In this document: piece after piece, positions 24,024 through 32,858 of the stretch
How positions within the stretch are numbered: position 1 is the first letter of the stretch
Layout: every line of letters starts with the position of its first letter
NCBI RefSeq assembly: GCF_022836475.1
Contig: NZ_BQXH01000007.1
Coordinates: forward strand, 59,561-109,846
Length of the DNA: 50,286 nucleotides
From: Ligilactobacillus pabuli
GTDB taxonomy: Bacteria > Bacillota > Bacilli > Lactobacillales > Lactobacillaceae
Direction of reading: 5' to 3'
Notes under the pieces: generated by a model
Seen by the model: the letters and a program-made list of their open reading frames with translations, nothing else
Told to the model about the DNA's origin: nothing
The model's database searches: none
Program-made: the position numbers and the translations under genes

Positions 24024-25787
24024 TTATAGAGAATGTACCTTATTTACTAAGTATGTTTTTCTATGACTTCGATATTTTATTATAAAATATATTACCAATA
24101 ATATAATTATTCCGCCTAGAGATACATATCTTGCGACAATATAAATTACTGGTGTTTGATATTTTACAGTTGCCGTTAGTTTATTATTCGTTTTGAACTG
24201 GAACGTTAATAAACTACCTTTATTAACTTTGAAATTCGTTTTTTTACCATCTACATACAATATATAGTGATCTACATCATAAATATAAAACGGTAGTACA
24301 GCAATCCCTGATTTTCCCCTATGTTTAGGTATCTTAAACGTTTCTGATTGATATCCAGGAATAATTTGATTTTTATTTAAAAACAAGATTTGGTTGCCAA
24401 GCTTTGTTTTATGATTAAATGCATCACTGCTACTAATTTTAGCATTATTTGGCAAATAGTCTAAATATCGAACATCTGAAGCGGAATTATTATTTAATGT
24501 TAAAACCTTTTCGTAACTTTTATTATCTAAAGTATATGGTCTTGGATAATTTTGTGATGAAATTGATTCAACAGGTCCATTATTCTGTATATATTTAATT
24601 GAATCTATACTAGTAAGACCACAATATAGTGCAACTAAGATCACAGAAATAGAACTTATATTTTTTTTACTTACTTTACTAGCGGTAAAATATGCTAAAA
24701 AAACAATGGAAATCGTAAACAGCCTCCAAGGAAATTGAACAATTTGAATTAATTGTTTCGAATTAAACATCCATGGTAACAAAGTTGTACCTAATAATAA
24801 AGAAGAGGTTCCTATTAAATATATTGTCTTTTCTAAGTTTGTACTTTGGTTAAACACAACAATTCCTAAAAATACTGTTACAAGTAAAACCAGTCCAATA
24901 TTTGGTTCAAGTCCCGATATATGGTTATTTAGTGATAAATTAACAACTTGAGAAAGACTTTTTGATTTAGCTAAATAACCATTAAAACTTTCATCAAGCC
25001 CTATTACAGGTGCTATTACCTTATTTTGAAACATGGAAAAAATAAGCGGAATTATAAACCCACTCGTTAATACTAAAAAAATTATTACACTACATATTAA
25101 AGAAAACAGAATTTTTACTTTGTGGCTCTGAAAAAGGAATGAAATAACATATAAAACTATAAGTGTAACCACTGTTATCAAAGATGTTAAAATATGGCAA
25201 TATAGCTCAGCGGTTAAACCTAAAGCCATACATCCTGATCCGATTAAATAACTATTTTTAATAACTAAATTATAAAAACCAGCTAAAGTTAGAGGAATAA
25301 AAATTAAGGCCCACGCTTCGCCAACGTCAAATCTTGGAAAATCATTAAAAAGAACATATGCAGAAAAACGTAATACAATTGCAAAAACAAATGCTAATTT
25401 TCTACTTTTACTTATTTTATTAGCTGAAAAGTATGCTATCAGTAACCCCAAAAACTGTTCTAAACCAATATAAAAATAATATGCAGTAACTGGTTTATTA
25501 ACTATACTTCTAATTATTCCATAGGGAATAAGATTTCCCCATGGATAATATACGTTTATTGCTTGACCTACTTTTGAAAAACTAAAAGTAGAAATCATCG
25601 AAACTAAATGACCGCTTTGAAATATTTTAAATTCCTCTTCAAATCTTTCGATATGAAAAAGTCTATCAGCCGCAGGAAAAATTTTACCACTTTTAAATAA
25701 AATAACTATGTACATATAAGCCAATAAGGCAAAAAAAGCAATGACAATAACGTCCTTCAACCTATTACTTTTTATTTTGTATTTCAA
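24024..25787 (-). CDS. Large polytopic membrane protein, YfhO/PTPS-related or GT-C-like
   Basis: A 587-aa protein with about eleven membrane helices over residues 12-400, an extracellular domain of about 140 residues, and a last helix near 565. The first external loop has AADRLFHIERFEEEFKIFQSG, which resembles the D-x-x-x-H-x-x-R segment of PTPS-related and GT-C membrane proteins. Its layout mirrors the 683-aa protein at 9.6 kb, and both are AT-rich. A role in decorating surface polymers is inference. GAGGTAAGG precedes the ATG. Confidence 0.55.
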   Translation of the reverse strand: MKYKIKSNRLKDVIVIAFFALLAYMYIVILFKSGKIFPAADRLFHIERFEEEFKIFQSGHLVSMISTFSFSKVGQAINVYYPWGNLIPYGIIRSIVNKPVTAYYFYIGLEQFLGLLIAYFSANKISKSRKLAFVFAIVLRFSAYVLFNDFPRFDVGEAWALIFIPLTLAGFYNLVIKNSYLIGSGCMALGLTAELYCHILTSLITVVTLIVLYVISFLFQSHKVKILFSLICSVIIFLVLTSGFIIPLIFSMFQNKVIAPVIGLDESFNGYLAKSKSLSQVVNLSLNNHISGLEPNIGLVLLVTVFLGIVVFNQSTNLEKTIYLIGTSSLLLGTTLLPWMFNSKQLIQIVQFPWRLFTISIVFLAYFTASKVSKKNISSISVILVALYCGLTSIDSIKYIQNNGPVESISSQNYPRPYTLDNKSYEKVLTLNNNSASDVRYLDYLPNNAKISSSDAFNHKTKLGNQILFLNKNQIIPGYQSETFKIPKHRGKSGIAVLPFYIYDVDHYILYVDGKKTNFKVNKGSLLTFQFKTNNKLTATVKYQTPVIYIVARYVSLGGIIILLVIYFIIKYRSHRKTYLVNKVHSL

Positions 25788-26308
25788 ATACCTTACCTCA
25801 TTTCATTTTATTAGTTAAGGTTATGTAAAAAAACAACACAATTATATATTAGCATAATTTTTGGACTTCATATGATACTTTTCTGTACTTTTTTAAACCT
25901 TGAATTGTTAAATTAAATGCTGCATTGTACTTAAACATTCTAAGTTCAAGATGATTAATGGCTTTAGAAATTCGGATAATGGACAATTATATTTGCAAAT
26001 CAAAAAATAAAATGTTGAATCCACATTTCGAATCCAAATAATTGGATGAAGTCTATCACTCACACCAGAAATAAGTTAGAGTCTATTGATTTCGTCATAC
26101 TCATACTATTTTACTGTTTAAAGCAGACGCCAGTACTAAGAAAGTCCAGAAAAATGGATTACATAGTTCAACCACTCTAAATATATACAGTTTCAAGTAC
26201 TAACCAAAACTAGCAACAAGTTTGCTGAATACTTGAAACTGTAATTTTTTCGGCCAAATTTTGAATCAAACATTTTGGACAACGTTTTCAATTTAAACTT
26301 CAAATAAA
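25788..26308. other. AT-rich intergenic region with one long hairpin
   Basis: No credible gene on either strand. The only structure is the hairpin at 26186-26243. Composition matches the AT-rich gene on its left. Confidence 0.5.
26186..26250 (+). terminator. Isolated long hairpin with U-tract
   Basis: Perfect 14-bp arms (TACAGTTTCAAGTA / TACTTGAAACTGTA) enclose a 30-base loop with a small inner AGCAA hairpin; a T-run follows on the plus strand. No plus-strand gene ends here, so it may close an unrecognised small RNA. Confidence 0.5.
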
Positions 26309-26340
26309 AAGTTCTAAAGCTGGTGTGAGCCTTAGAACTT
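26309..26340 (-). terminator. Terminator of the small membrane protein gene
   Basis: AAGTTCTAA / TTAGAACTT stem, with an inner GGCT/AGCT match, followed on the minus strand by a T-rich tail. Confidence 0.8.
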
Positions 26341-26343
26341 CAG

Positions 26344-26817
26344 TTATGATTCGATTTCTGTTTCATCTGGCAGACGTTTTTTCAACCACCCCAGCAAGTC
26401 GTTCAGTGACATTTCGAACACCAATGCATGCGGACGAGCCGATTGCTTCTCGAAGAAGGTCGCTAAAAATAAATTCTGGTCGGTGGCAGCAGTGACCGGC
26501 GTGACGCTGACCTTGCCAATTTGCTGGAAATCAAGGAGTTTCGTCACTAAGTTTGGCAACAAGATTCCCTTGGTCGTTAAACCGTTGCGGCCAGAAATAA
26601 AGGTTAAAATCACCAACGAAGTTAACAACATTTCGAAAACAAGCGATTGTCCAAAAGTTTTGAGCAGCGGACTTAAGAAACCCAAAATCAAGGCTCCGCC
26701 TAAGACGGGTGCGAAATTAAACTTGGCCTTCTTTTCAAGCAGTGATTGGAAATAGACCCGCCGGGCTAAAGAAATCACCAGTACAACGGTCGCAACCAGC
26801 ATAATAATTAAAAACAT
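26344..26817 (-). CDS. Uncharacterised membrane protein
   Basis: A 157-aa protein with three or four membrane segments in the first 90 residues and a soluble C-terminal part of about 65 residues (VSVTPVTAATDQNLFLATFFEK, then MSLNDLLGWLKKRLP). No family is recognised. The start at 26817 follows AGGAGG by six bases, which decides it over an ATG 45 bases upstream. It is divergent from asnB. Confidence 0.65.
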   Translation of the reverse strand: MFLIIMLVATVVLVISLARRVYFQSLLEKKAKFNFAPVLGGALILGFLSPLLKTFGQSLVFEMLLTSLVILTFISGRNGLTTKGILLPNLVTKLLDFQQIGKVSVTPVTAATDQNLFLATFFEKQSARPHALVFEMSLNDLLGWLKKRLPDETEIES

Positions 26818-27067
26818 GTTAGCCCTCCTTTCTTCCATTAATACTGTACAAAAAATTTTCACTTTTGTACACGCTAACCGCTTAAATTTTTTTGTTAAAC
26901 AAGCAGTCAGTTCGCAACGCCAAGTCTTGCTCGTCTCTCTTGGAAGTAACTCTGAACGGATTAACGGTTCATCTATTAGTTCAAAACCGATTTGATGATA
27001 ATTAAACTCGCTAGCTTCTTAGCTAAAACTAATGAACGTTATGATGTAAATTCAGCCAAGATTGGCG

Positions 27068-27073
27068 TATAAT
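27068..27073 (+). promoter_or_regulatory. Possible -10 box of asnB
   Basis: TATAAT about 95 bases before the asnB start; the -35 region (TGTAAA at 27045) is weak. Between 26863 and 27165 there is no T-box sequence (no AGGGTGGNACC) and no other structure except repeat-border-like bits at 27103-27145. Confidence 0.4.
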
Positions 27074-27165
27074 CAAAATATCGTTAGCGTTGTGAGTTAG
27101 CGAACTAGACTAAAAATCACAGAGCGAATTCTAAACCGCTCGACGAATTAGGGGGAATACGTACC

Positions 27166-29124
27166 TTGTGTGGAATTATTGCTTTTAGTGATCCGCAAGT
27201 GGAACACAAAGAAGAAACGATTGACTCAATGATGAAATTGATTCAACACCGTGGGCCGAATATCAAAGGCTGCGGACATTTTACAGATGATCAAGTCGCG
27301 ATGGGGTTTGTGCGTCTCAGTGTCATTGACCTTAAAAGCGGGGCACAGCCCTTATACAATGAAGATAGTTCAATTTTAGTGACCTTTAACGGTGAAATTT
27401 ATAATTATCAGTCCCTGCGCGAAGAATTACTCGCTGCTGGACATGAATTCAAAACAGCAACCGATACCGAAGTTTTACTCCACGGTTACGAAGAATGGGG
27501 CATGGCTGGCACATTAGACCGCGTCCGCGGAATGTTTGCCTACCTGATTTATGATACCAAGAAACACACCATGTATGGTGCCCGTGATTTCTTTGGGATC
27601 AAACCGCTCTATTACTACCAACAAGGTGAAACTTTCATCGTCGGTTCAGAAATCAAATCTTTTATGCGCCATCCGAACTTTAAGATGGAACTCAACAAGG
27701 AGGCTGTTAAGCCATACTTGATGAACCAGTATAATGATTTATCTGAAACTTTATTTAAGAACGTCTACCGTTTTCCAGCTGGTCACTGGTTCGAATATGC
27801 CAATGGTGAATTAACGACTCACGAATACTGGGACGCTCACTATGACATTGATTCTGACCGGACTGAAGAAGAAGTGATCGAAGAAATCGACCAAGTTGTG
27901 ACAGACTCAGTTGCCATGCACAATATCGCCGACGTTAAAGTCGGTAGTTTCTTGTCTGAAGGGGTCGATTCTTCTTACGTCACTTCTGTCTTGAAGCCCC
28001 AAGAAGTCTTCAGCGTGAACTTCGCCAATGGTCCATTTGATGAAGCCAGTGTCGCCAAAGAACTCGCCGACGAAAAAGGCTTGAACTTCAACGTCGAAAC
28101 TGTTGACGCTAAAGAAGCTTTCAGCGACTTCCCAGAAATGCAGTACCATTTGGACGAACCAGACGCTAACCCGTCAGTCGTGCCGCTCTGGTATCTCTGC
28201 CGGTTAGCCCGTCGGAAAGTCACCGTCGCCCTGTCAGGTGAAGGTGCTGACGAACTATTCGCTGGGTATGTGAATTACGGGATGCATTCAACTAACAATA
28301 CGGTCAAATCAGTGGCACAAAAGATCCACCATTTGTCACCTAAACACCGGGCCTCAGTGGCGAAACTACTCAAGAAATTACCAAACTTCCCTGGTAAAAC
28401 CCAAATGTACACTTGGGCAGCTCAGCCAAAGGACTTCTATACGGGTGAATCCTGGATTTATGATCCAGAACAACCCACGATTTTCACGGCAGACCAAGCC
28501 AACCATGTCTTGCAAGGCAACTTCCAGAATAATTTGACAGTTTCCAGTCTCTACCAAGACGACTTCGAAAAAGTCAAAGATGTCGACCAAGTTAAGCAAA
28601 TGCAATACATTGACTTGCACCACTTTATGTTTAGTGACATTTTGCAAAAAGCGGACAAGATCTCGATGGCCCATTCCTTGGAATTGCGGGTCCCATTCTT
28701 GGACCGGAAAGTTGCCGAAATGGCCAACAATATTCCAACAGAAATGTTGTTAAACAAAGATGGTTCCAAACAAGCCTTCCGGAAGGCAGCCTTAAAGCAC
28801 CTCCCAGAAGATTTTGCCAAACGACCTAAGCTGGGCTTCCCAGTGCCGGTCAAAGCTTGGTTGGAAGAACCAGAATACTGCGACCAAGTTCGTGCCTTAT
28901 TTGAAGAAAGCTGGGTCAATGAGATTTTCATCCAGCGCCAAATCCTCAAACTTTTGCAGGATAACTTCGACGGTAAGGTCAACGGCCGCCGCCAAGTGTG
29001 GACAATCTATACTTTCCTAGTTTGGTACAAGCTCTACTTTATCGACTTCGAAAATACCGTCCAAAAATACGCCCATGTCCAACCAGAAGTACAAGCTTTG
29101 ATGGATAGTGGCAAATTAGTTTAA
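27166..29124 (+). CDS. asnB: Asparagine synthetase (glutamine-hydrolysing)
   Basis: A 652-aa AsnB. The N-terminal glutaminase domain starts at Cys2 (MCGIIAFSD) after processing and holds HRGPN and FNGEIYN. The synthetase domain has the ATP loop LSEGVDSSYV and SGEGADELFAGY, with the C-terminal signature KLGFPVPVKAW. It makes asparagine from aspartate, glutamine and ATP; some Firmicute homologues instead amidate meso-diaminopimelate in the cell wall. The start is TTG after AGGGGG. No amino-acid T-box is seen upstream. Confidence 0.92.
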   Translation: MCGIIAFSDPQVEHKEETIDSMMKLIQHRGPNIKGCGHFTDDQVAMGFVRLSVIDLKSGAQPLYNEDSSILVTFNGEIYNYQSLREELLAAGHEFKTATDTEVLLHGYEEWGMAGTLDRVRGMFAYLIYDTKKHTMYGARDFFGIKPLYYYQQGETFIVGSEIKSFMRHPNFKMELNKEAVKPYLMNQYNDLSETLFKNVYRFPAGHWFEYANGELTTHEYWDAHYDIDSDRTEEEVIEEIDQVVTDSVAMHNIADVKVGSFLSEGVDSSYVTSVLKPQEVFSVNFANGPFDEASVAKELADEKGLNFNVETVDAKEAFSDFPEMQYHLDEPDANPSVVPLWYLCRLARRKVTVALSGEGADELFAGYVNYGMHSTNNTVKSVAQKIHHLSPKHRASVAKLLKKLPNFPGKTQMYTWAAQPKDFYTGESWIYDPEQPTIFTADQANHVLQGNFQNNLTVSSLYQDDFEKVKDVDQVKQMQYIDLHHFMFSDILQKADKISMAHSLELRVPFLDRKVAEMANNIPTEMLLNKDGSKQAFRKAALKHLPEDFAKRPKLGFPVPVKAWLEEPEYCDQVRALFEESWVNEIFIQRQILKLLQDNFDGKVNGRRQVWTIYTFLVWYKLYFIDFENTVQKYAHVQPEVQALMDSGKLV

Positions 29125-29131
29125 TCATTAT

Positions 29132-29179
29132 AATAGCGTTCAGCCCTGCTCTAACTGTGAGCCGGTGCTGAACGCTATT
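29132..29179 (+). terminator. Terminator of asnB
   Basis: AATAGCGTTCAGC / GCTGAACGCTATT stem, 22-base loop, then TTTTTG. Confidence 0.88.
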
Positions 29180-29224
29180 TTTGTGCTTCGGAGTATTAAT
29201 TCGAATTTTTTTCAGTGGAGGATA

Positions 29225-29306
29225 AGTCTGGCCCCTCTTTTGCCGTTCTTGGGGCCAAACGTATTTAGTCTGGCCCCTCTTCTACCATTCTTGGGGCCAA
29301 ACAAAC
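29225..29306. repeat. Tandem pair of GGCCCC/GGGGCC hairpins
   Basis: Two 41-bp units, each AGTCTGGCCCCTCTT, five variable bases, TTCTTGGGGCCAAAC. GGCCCC pairs with GGGGCC in each. The first bases of the window (8-20, GTTTGGCCCC) look like half of the same element. Confidence 0.75.
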
Positions 29307-29311
29307 TCACC

Positions 29312-29460
29312 TCACTCCGCCCTGTGATTTTAGTCGAGCTACTCAAAGCAACTCCCTCCGCTTATCACGCCCCAACCTTCAATGCCTAATACGCATTAAA
29401 GGTCATGTCACGATCATGCTCAGGAGTTAACCGCTTTGTTCCGCCCTGTGATTTTAGTCG
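29312..29460. repeat. Dispersed structured repeat between convergent asnB and ggt
   Basis: End of one unit (29312-29326), a full unit (29330-29450) and the first bases of another (29455-29460). Outer arms AAAGCAACTCC pair with GGAGTTAACCGCTTT; the inner hairpin is ACCTTCAATGC / GCATTAAAGGT. The stop codon of the gamma-glutamyltransferase gene lies in the unit border TTAGTCG. Confidence 0.78.
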
Positions 29461-31103
29461 CTCTTCGCTGCGCCATTTCTCCGGGTATCGTAATAAGCAC
29501 GGGTCTTGCCCGTCTGATTATTACGTTCCACAACCTGCATGGAACCAAAATACTCGTCACTGCGTTTCATCGTGAATGGAACTTCCTTAACCTCATCAAA
29601 TGGCAGATAGTCCTTGCGCCGGTCATTATCTTCAAAGACAAACTGGTTCTCACGTGTCAAATACAGCCGATTTCTTTCAATCGCCGTTTTAAAGTCTGTC
29701 TTGTATTTCAAATGGTCCGTTAGCGTCTGGAACATAAATTCTGGGATCATGTTTCCCCCAGGTGTTCCGAGGCCAATCGTTTCATGCCGGCTCGTTTGAA
29801 CAATGGTCGGCGCCGTAAAGTTCCGCGGCTTTTTACCCGCTTCATACTTGTTCAATCCTTCATTGCTGGGTGAAAAAAGCTTGTTAGCGGCGTTCAAGTA
29901 AAAGCCGCCCGCCTCAATTTCAGACCCGTAGAAATTTCCCAACGTATTCGTCGCTGAGACTGTCATCCCATCTTTGTCGACAATCGAAAAATGCGTCGTA
30001 TTATTACTGTCGTCCTCCTGTTGCCCAGCTGGGGTCCGCAACACGTTGTTGGAACGTAAAGTTGCCACGTACTCATCCGTGACCATCGCCTGCGAGTCAA
30101 CCTGGTTGAACTTTGGATCACTCATATGTTTGACCCGGTCGGCATAGGCTAAGCGCTTTAAGTGTTTGTACTTTTTCAAATAAGCATCCGGCTCCGTCCG
30201 CGGGTTTGGCAGTTCACTTTCATTCGCCAGCTTCAACATCTGCAGCATTGTCACCCCAGAAAATGGTGCGGGTAAAGTCGCATACTCATTGCCATTAATT
30301 TTGGTAACAACTGGCTGAGCATTTTCGACCCGTGCACCTTTTAAGTCACTTTTAGCCAGGGTCGTTTTGGCGGCGATCTCATCCGCTAGTTTGCCGGAGT
30401 AATACGCCTGCGTGCCCTTTTTTTGCACAGCCTTCAGCGTTGCCAGCATCTTTTTCGGGTGCATGGTTTCGCCCCGCTCTAATAAATCGCCAGCCTGATT
30501 TTGATAGTCTGGGTTATCCGCCAACAAATACTGGTAGACCTCAATGTAAGTCGAAAAAACTGGTGAAACTTGGAAGCCATCCTGAGCTAACTTGATCGTC
30601 GGTTCCATCATTTTACTCATTGATTGAGTCCCGTAATGACGGGTCAAGTAATCCATGCCTTTCACAAAGGTTGGCACCGCCGTTGGTGACACCATTTGTT
30701 CCGCCGACTGTGGTGCACTATCACGGTAATCAACCCCATGGTATTCCTTAGTTTTTGGGTCGTAAATGATCATTCCGCCCCCACCGCCTAACCCAGATGC
30801 ATAGGGTTCCGTTAAGGCTAGCGCATAGGAGACCGCTACAGCGGCATCGACTGCATTCCCGCCGTCTTTTAAAACCTGTTCACCGACCTTGGTCGCATAC
30901 GTGCTCGAGGTCGAAACCGCATAGCGCTGACTATGAGTCGTCGTTTTCTTTTTCTTCCATGGTAGTTTGTCGGTCAATTTTGTCGTGGGGTGACTGCCAT
31001 GATCGCCAGAATTCATGGAAGAAATAAAGCCTGGTAATAGTAACAATAATAAAATTCCAACTGCGATCAAGACAAAACTACCGATCATTTTCACATATTT
31101 CAT
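29454..31103 (-). CDS. Gamma-glutamyltransferase, CapD-like, of the poly-gamma-glutamate operon
   Basis: A 549-aa Ntn-hydrolase of the gamma-glutamyltransferase family with an N-terminal membrane anchor (residues 5-25). Key pieces: GGNAVDAAVAVSYAL, the autoprocessing and nucleophile Thr at about residue 369 in NNTTHFSIVD, and GLGTPGGNMIP. As the last gene after pgsB, pgsC and pgsA it corresponds to CapD of bacilli, which cuts poly-gamma-glutamate and attaches it to peptidoglycan; a hydrolase or scavenging role is the alternative. The start at 31103 has GAGGAG nine bases upstream, 10 bases after pgsA. The final codons and stop come from the dispersed repeat. Confidence 0.87.
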   Translation of the reverse strand: MKYVKMIGSFVLIAVGILLLLLLPGFISSMNSGDHGSHPTTKLTDKLPWKKKKTTTHSQRYAVSTSSTYATKVGEQVLKDGGNAVDAAVAVSYALALTEPYASGLGGGGGMIIYDPKTKEYHGVDYRDSAPQSAEQMVSPTAVPTFVKGMDYLTRHYGTQSMSKMMEPTIKLAQDGFQVSPVFSTYIEVYQYLLADNPDYQNQAGDLLERGETMHPKKMLATLKAVQKKGTQAYYSGKLADEIAAKTTLAKSDLKGARVENAQPVVTKINGNEYATLPAPFSGVTMLQMLKLANESELPNPRTEPDAYLKKYKHLKRLAYADRVKHMSDPKFNQVDSQAMVTDEYVATLRSNNVLRTPAGQQEDDSNNTTHFSIVDKDGMTVSATNTLGNFYGSEIEAGGFYLNAANKLFSPSNEGLNKYEAGKKPRNFTAPTIVQTSRHETIGLGTPGGNMIPEFMFQTLTDHLKYKTDFKTAIERNRLYLTRENQFVFEDNDRRKDYLPFDEVKEVPFTMKRSDEYFGSMQVVERNNQTGKTRAYYDTRRNGAAKSD

Positions 31104-31113
31104 CGAGATCTCC

Positions 31114-32367
31114 TCATTTCTTAAATTGATAGTGATAGCCAAAGTTCCGGACGACTAAGCTGTCCGGTCGCTTGGAGTAATCTTTGGCCGGCAGCTGTTT
31201 GGTGAGCTGATGATAGATGCGCTGCTTGAAAAATGGATTTCTGGTAATTGTCGGAACCCCATCTTTGATCCGCATTGGGACTACTTCCAGGGTCAACTTG
31301 CCCTGTTGGTCTAAGCGCAGGTTAGCAACGACCGTATCTTTTTGCCGCGAATATTGCTGTTCAAAGACAAAGTTGCCCAAACTGTACAGAATTAGTCCGT
31401 TCTTATATTTTTCAATAGGTTGCACCACGTGACTGTGCATTCCCACCACCAGGTCCGCGCCGGCATCGGTCATTTGATGGCCCAGTTTTTGCTGGCGGTC
31501 GTTCACCTTAAACCCATTTTCATTCCCCCAATGGGCATAAACGACGGTGTAGTCTGATTGAGCCGCTGCTTCTTGGATCAAGTTTAAGTATTCATCATTA
31601 GTTGTCGTTAACATTCCTGCCCGTTGCTCCTTGGCCCGCGTTCCAGGCGGGATCACGTCTGTCACTGCCAGAAAGCTGACCTTGATGCCATCAATATCGT
31701 AGAGCTGGTATTTTAAAGCGTCGGCTGTGTTTTCACCGAGCCCTGCAAAGTCCAACTGCCGCTGATTCAAGGCTGCCATGGTATCGCGGACCCCTTTTTC
31801 GCCATAGTCGCCGACATGATTATTAGCCACTCCAACCGTCGTGAAGCCCGCCTTTTGGAGTGCAGTCAATCCTGCCGGATCCATTTTGAAATGAATATTT
31901 TTTCCTTCGATTTCGCTCAGCTGTGTCGCCTGATCAGTCACCACGTTTTCCAGGTTGGCAAAAGTCAGGTCAGATTGCCGCCAAACCTGCTTCGCATGCG
32001 TAAAAAATTGGTCATAACCACCGTGGCGTCCCTTGCGCGCGTTGCCGCGATCCAGCATCACATCACCAACAAAGGACAGCTGCAGGCGATCAGATGGGCG
32101 GCTAGTCAGTGAGATATTGTGTTTCACGATCAAGACCTGATTGTGCAGGTAGTCAGTGACCCAGGCGCTGAAAAACAAGCAGAGTGCGACAATTAACAAA
32201 GTTACCACACGTAGCGGACGACGGTAACGGGTCTGTTGAATAATCTTCTGCTTAAAAGTTAGTTTTTCGGTGCTCGGCGGTAAGAGCCTGGTCGCAGGGG
32301 CTTGTGGACCGTGTTTATTTTTGTGTGCAGCATTGTGCTTCTGCTTGGTTCGACTGTATTTAGCCAC
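31114..32367 (-). CDS. pgsA: Poly-gamma-glutamate synthesis protein PgsA/CapA
   Basis: A 417-aa membrane-anchored protein of the CapA metallophosphatase-like family. It has a basic cytoplasmic head of about 50 residues, one membrane helix (54-72), then an outer domain with FVGDVMLDRG, NLENVV, VANNHVGDYG, YAHWGNE and GMHSHVVQPI, matching calcineurin-type metal ligands. CapA/PgsA helps move or extend the polymer together with PgsB and PgsC. GTG start after AAGGAG. It lies between pgsC and the CapD-like gene on the same strand. Confidence 0.92.
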   Translation of the reverse strand: MAKYSRTKQKHNAAHKNKHGPQAPATRLLPPSTEKLTFKQKIIQQTRYRRPLRVVTLLIVALCLFFSAWVTDYLHNQVLIVKHNISLTSRPSDRLQLSFVGDVMLDRGNARKGRHGGYDQFFTHAKQVWRQSDLTFANLENVVTDQATQLSEIEGKNIHFKMDPAGLTALQKAGFTTVGVANNHVGDYGEKGVRDTMAALNQRQLDFAGLGENTADALKYQLYDIDGIKVSFLAVTDVIPPGTRAKEQRAGMLTTTNDEYLNLIQEAAAQSDYTVVYAHWGNENGFKVNDRQQKLGHQMTDAGADLVVGMHSHVVQPIEKYKNGLILYSLGNFVFEQQYSRQKDTVVANLRLDQQGKLTLEVVPMRIKDGVPTITRNPFFKQRIYHQLTKQLPAKDYSKRPDSLVVRNFGYHYQFKK

Positions 32368-32395
32368 GTTACCTACTCCTTGTCATCACTATTTT

Positions 32396-32848
32396 TTACA
32401 TTAAGAGGTGGATCCCAGCCAACAGCAAGAAATCCGCCAGGGCCACAGCTAAAGTTGCAAAAGTTGTCAACTTAATGCCTTGCTTGGAAAATGAATTCGC
32501 AATTAGAGCGGGAACAATGATCCCGATTCCCCGGAACAAAAAAGTCGCAAACGGCATCACCGGATAAACCAGTTCCAACAGTAATTTTAACAAGACCGCT
32601 GTAACCATTAAGGCCACAAAACGCCGCCGACCAAATAAAATCATGTAACGTGGTAAGACGTACTGGACGATCAGGTAGGTTAAAATCGCAACCAGAAAAA
32701 TAGACAAAACGACTTCCGGTGTGTCTAAGGTCAACGACAGGTAACACGGCGCAATGATCCCGCCAGTATTGATCCCTGTCAGTTCTGAAAACAAGAGGCC
32801 GAGAAAAAGCCCAAAAATCAATGCTAAATAAAAGTCTGTAATTACCAT
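32396..32848 (-). CDS. pgsC: Poly-gamma-glutamate synthase membrane subunit PgsC/CapC
   Basis: A 150-aa integral membrane protein with four or five helices, matching PgsC in length. Typical pieces are FSELTGINTGGIIAPCYLSL near the N-terminus and PRYMILFGRRRFVAL in the middle. With PgsB it forms the ATP-dependent ligase that polymerises glutamate through its gamma-carboxyl. GTAGGAG overlaps the end of pgsB, so translation is likely coupled. Confidence 0.94.
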   Translation of the reverse strand: MVITDFYLALIFGLFLGLLFSELTGINTGGIIAPCYLSLTLDTPEVVLSIFLVAILTYLIVQYVLPRYMILFGRRRFVALMVTAVLLKLLLELVYPVMPFATFLFRGIGIIVPALIANSFSKQGIKLTTFATLAVALADFLLLAGIHLLM

Positions 32849-32858
32849 ATTTACTCTC

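Noticed and set aside
26863-27165. T-box riboswitch ahead of asnB
   Set aside because: No AGGGTGGNACCGCG-like box and no terminator/antiterminator pair can be found.
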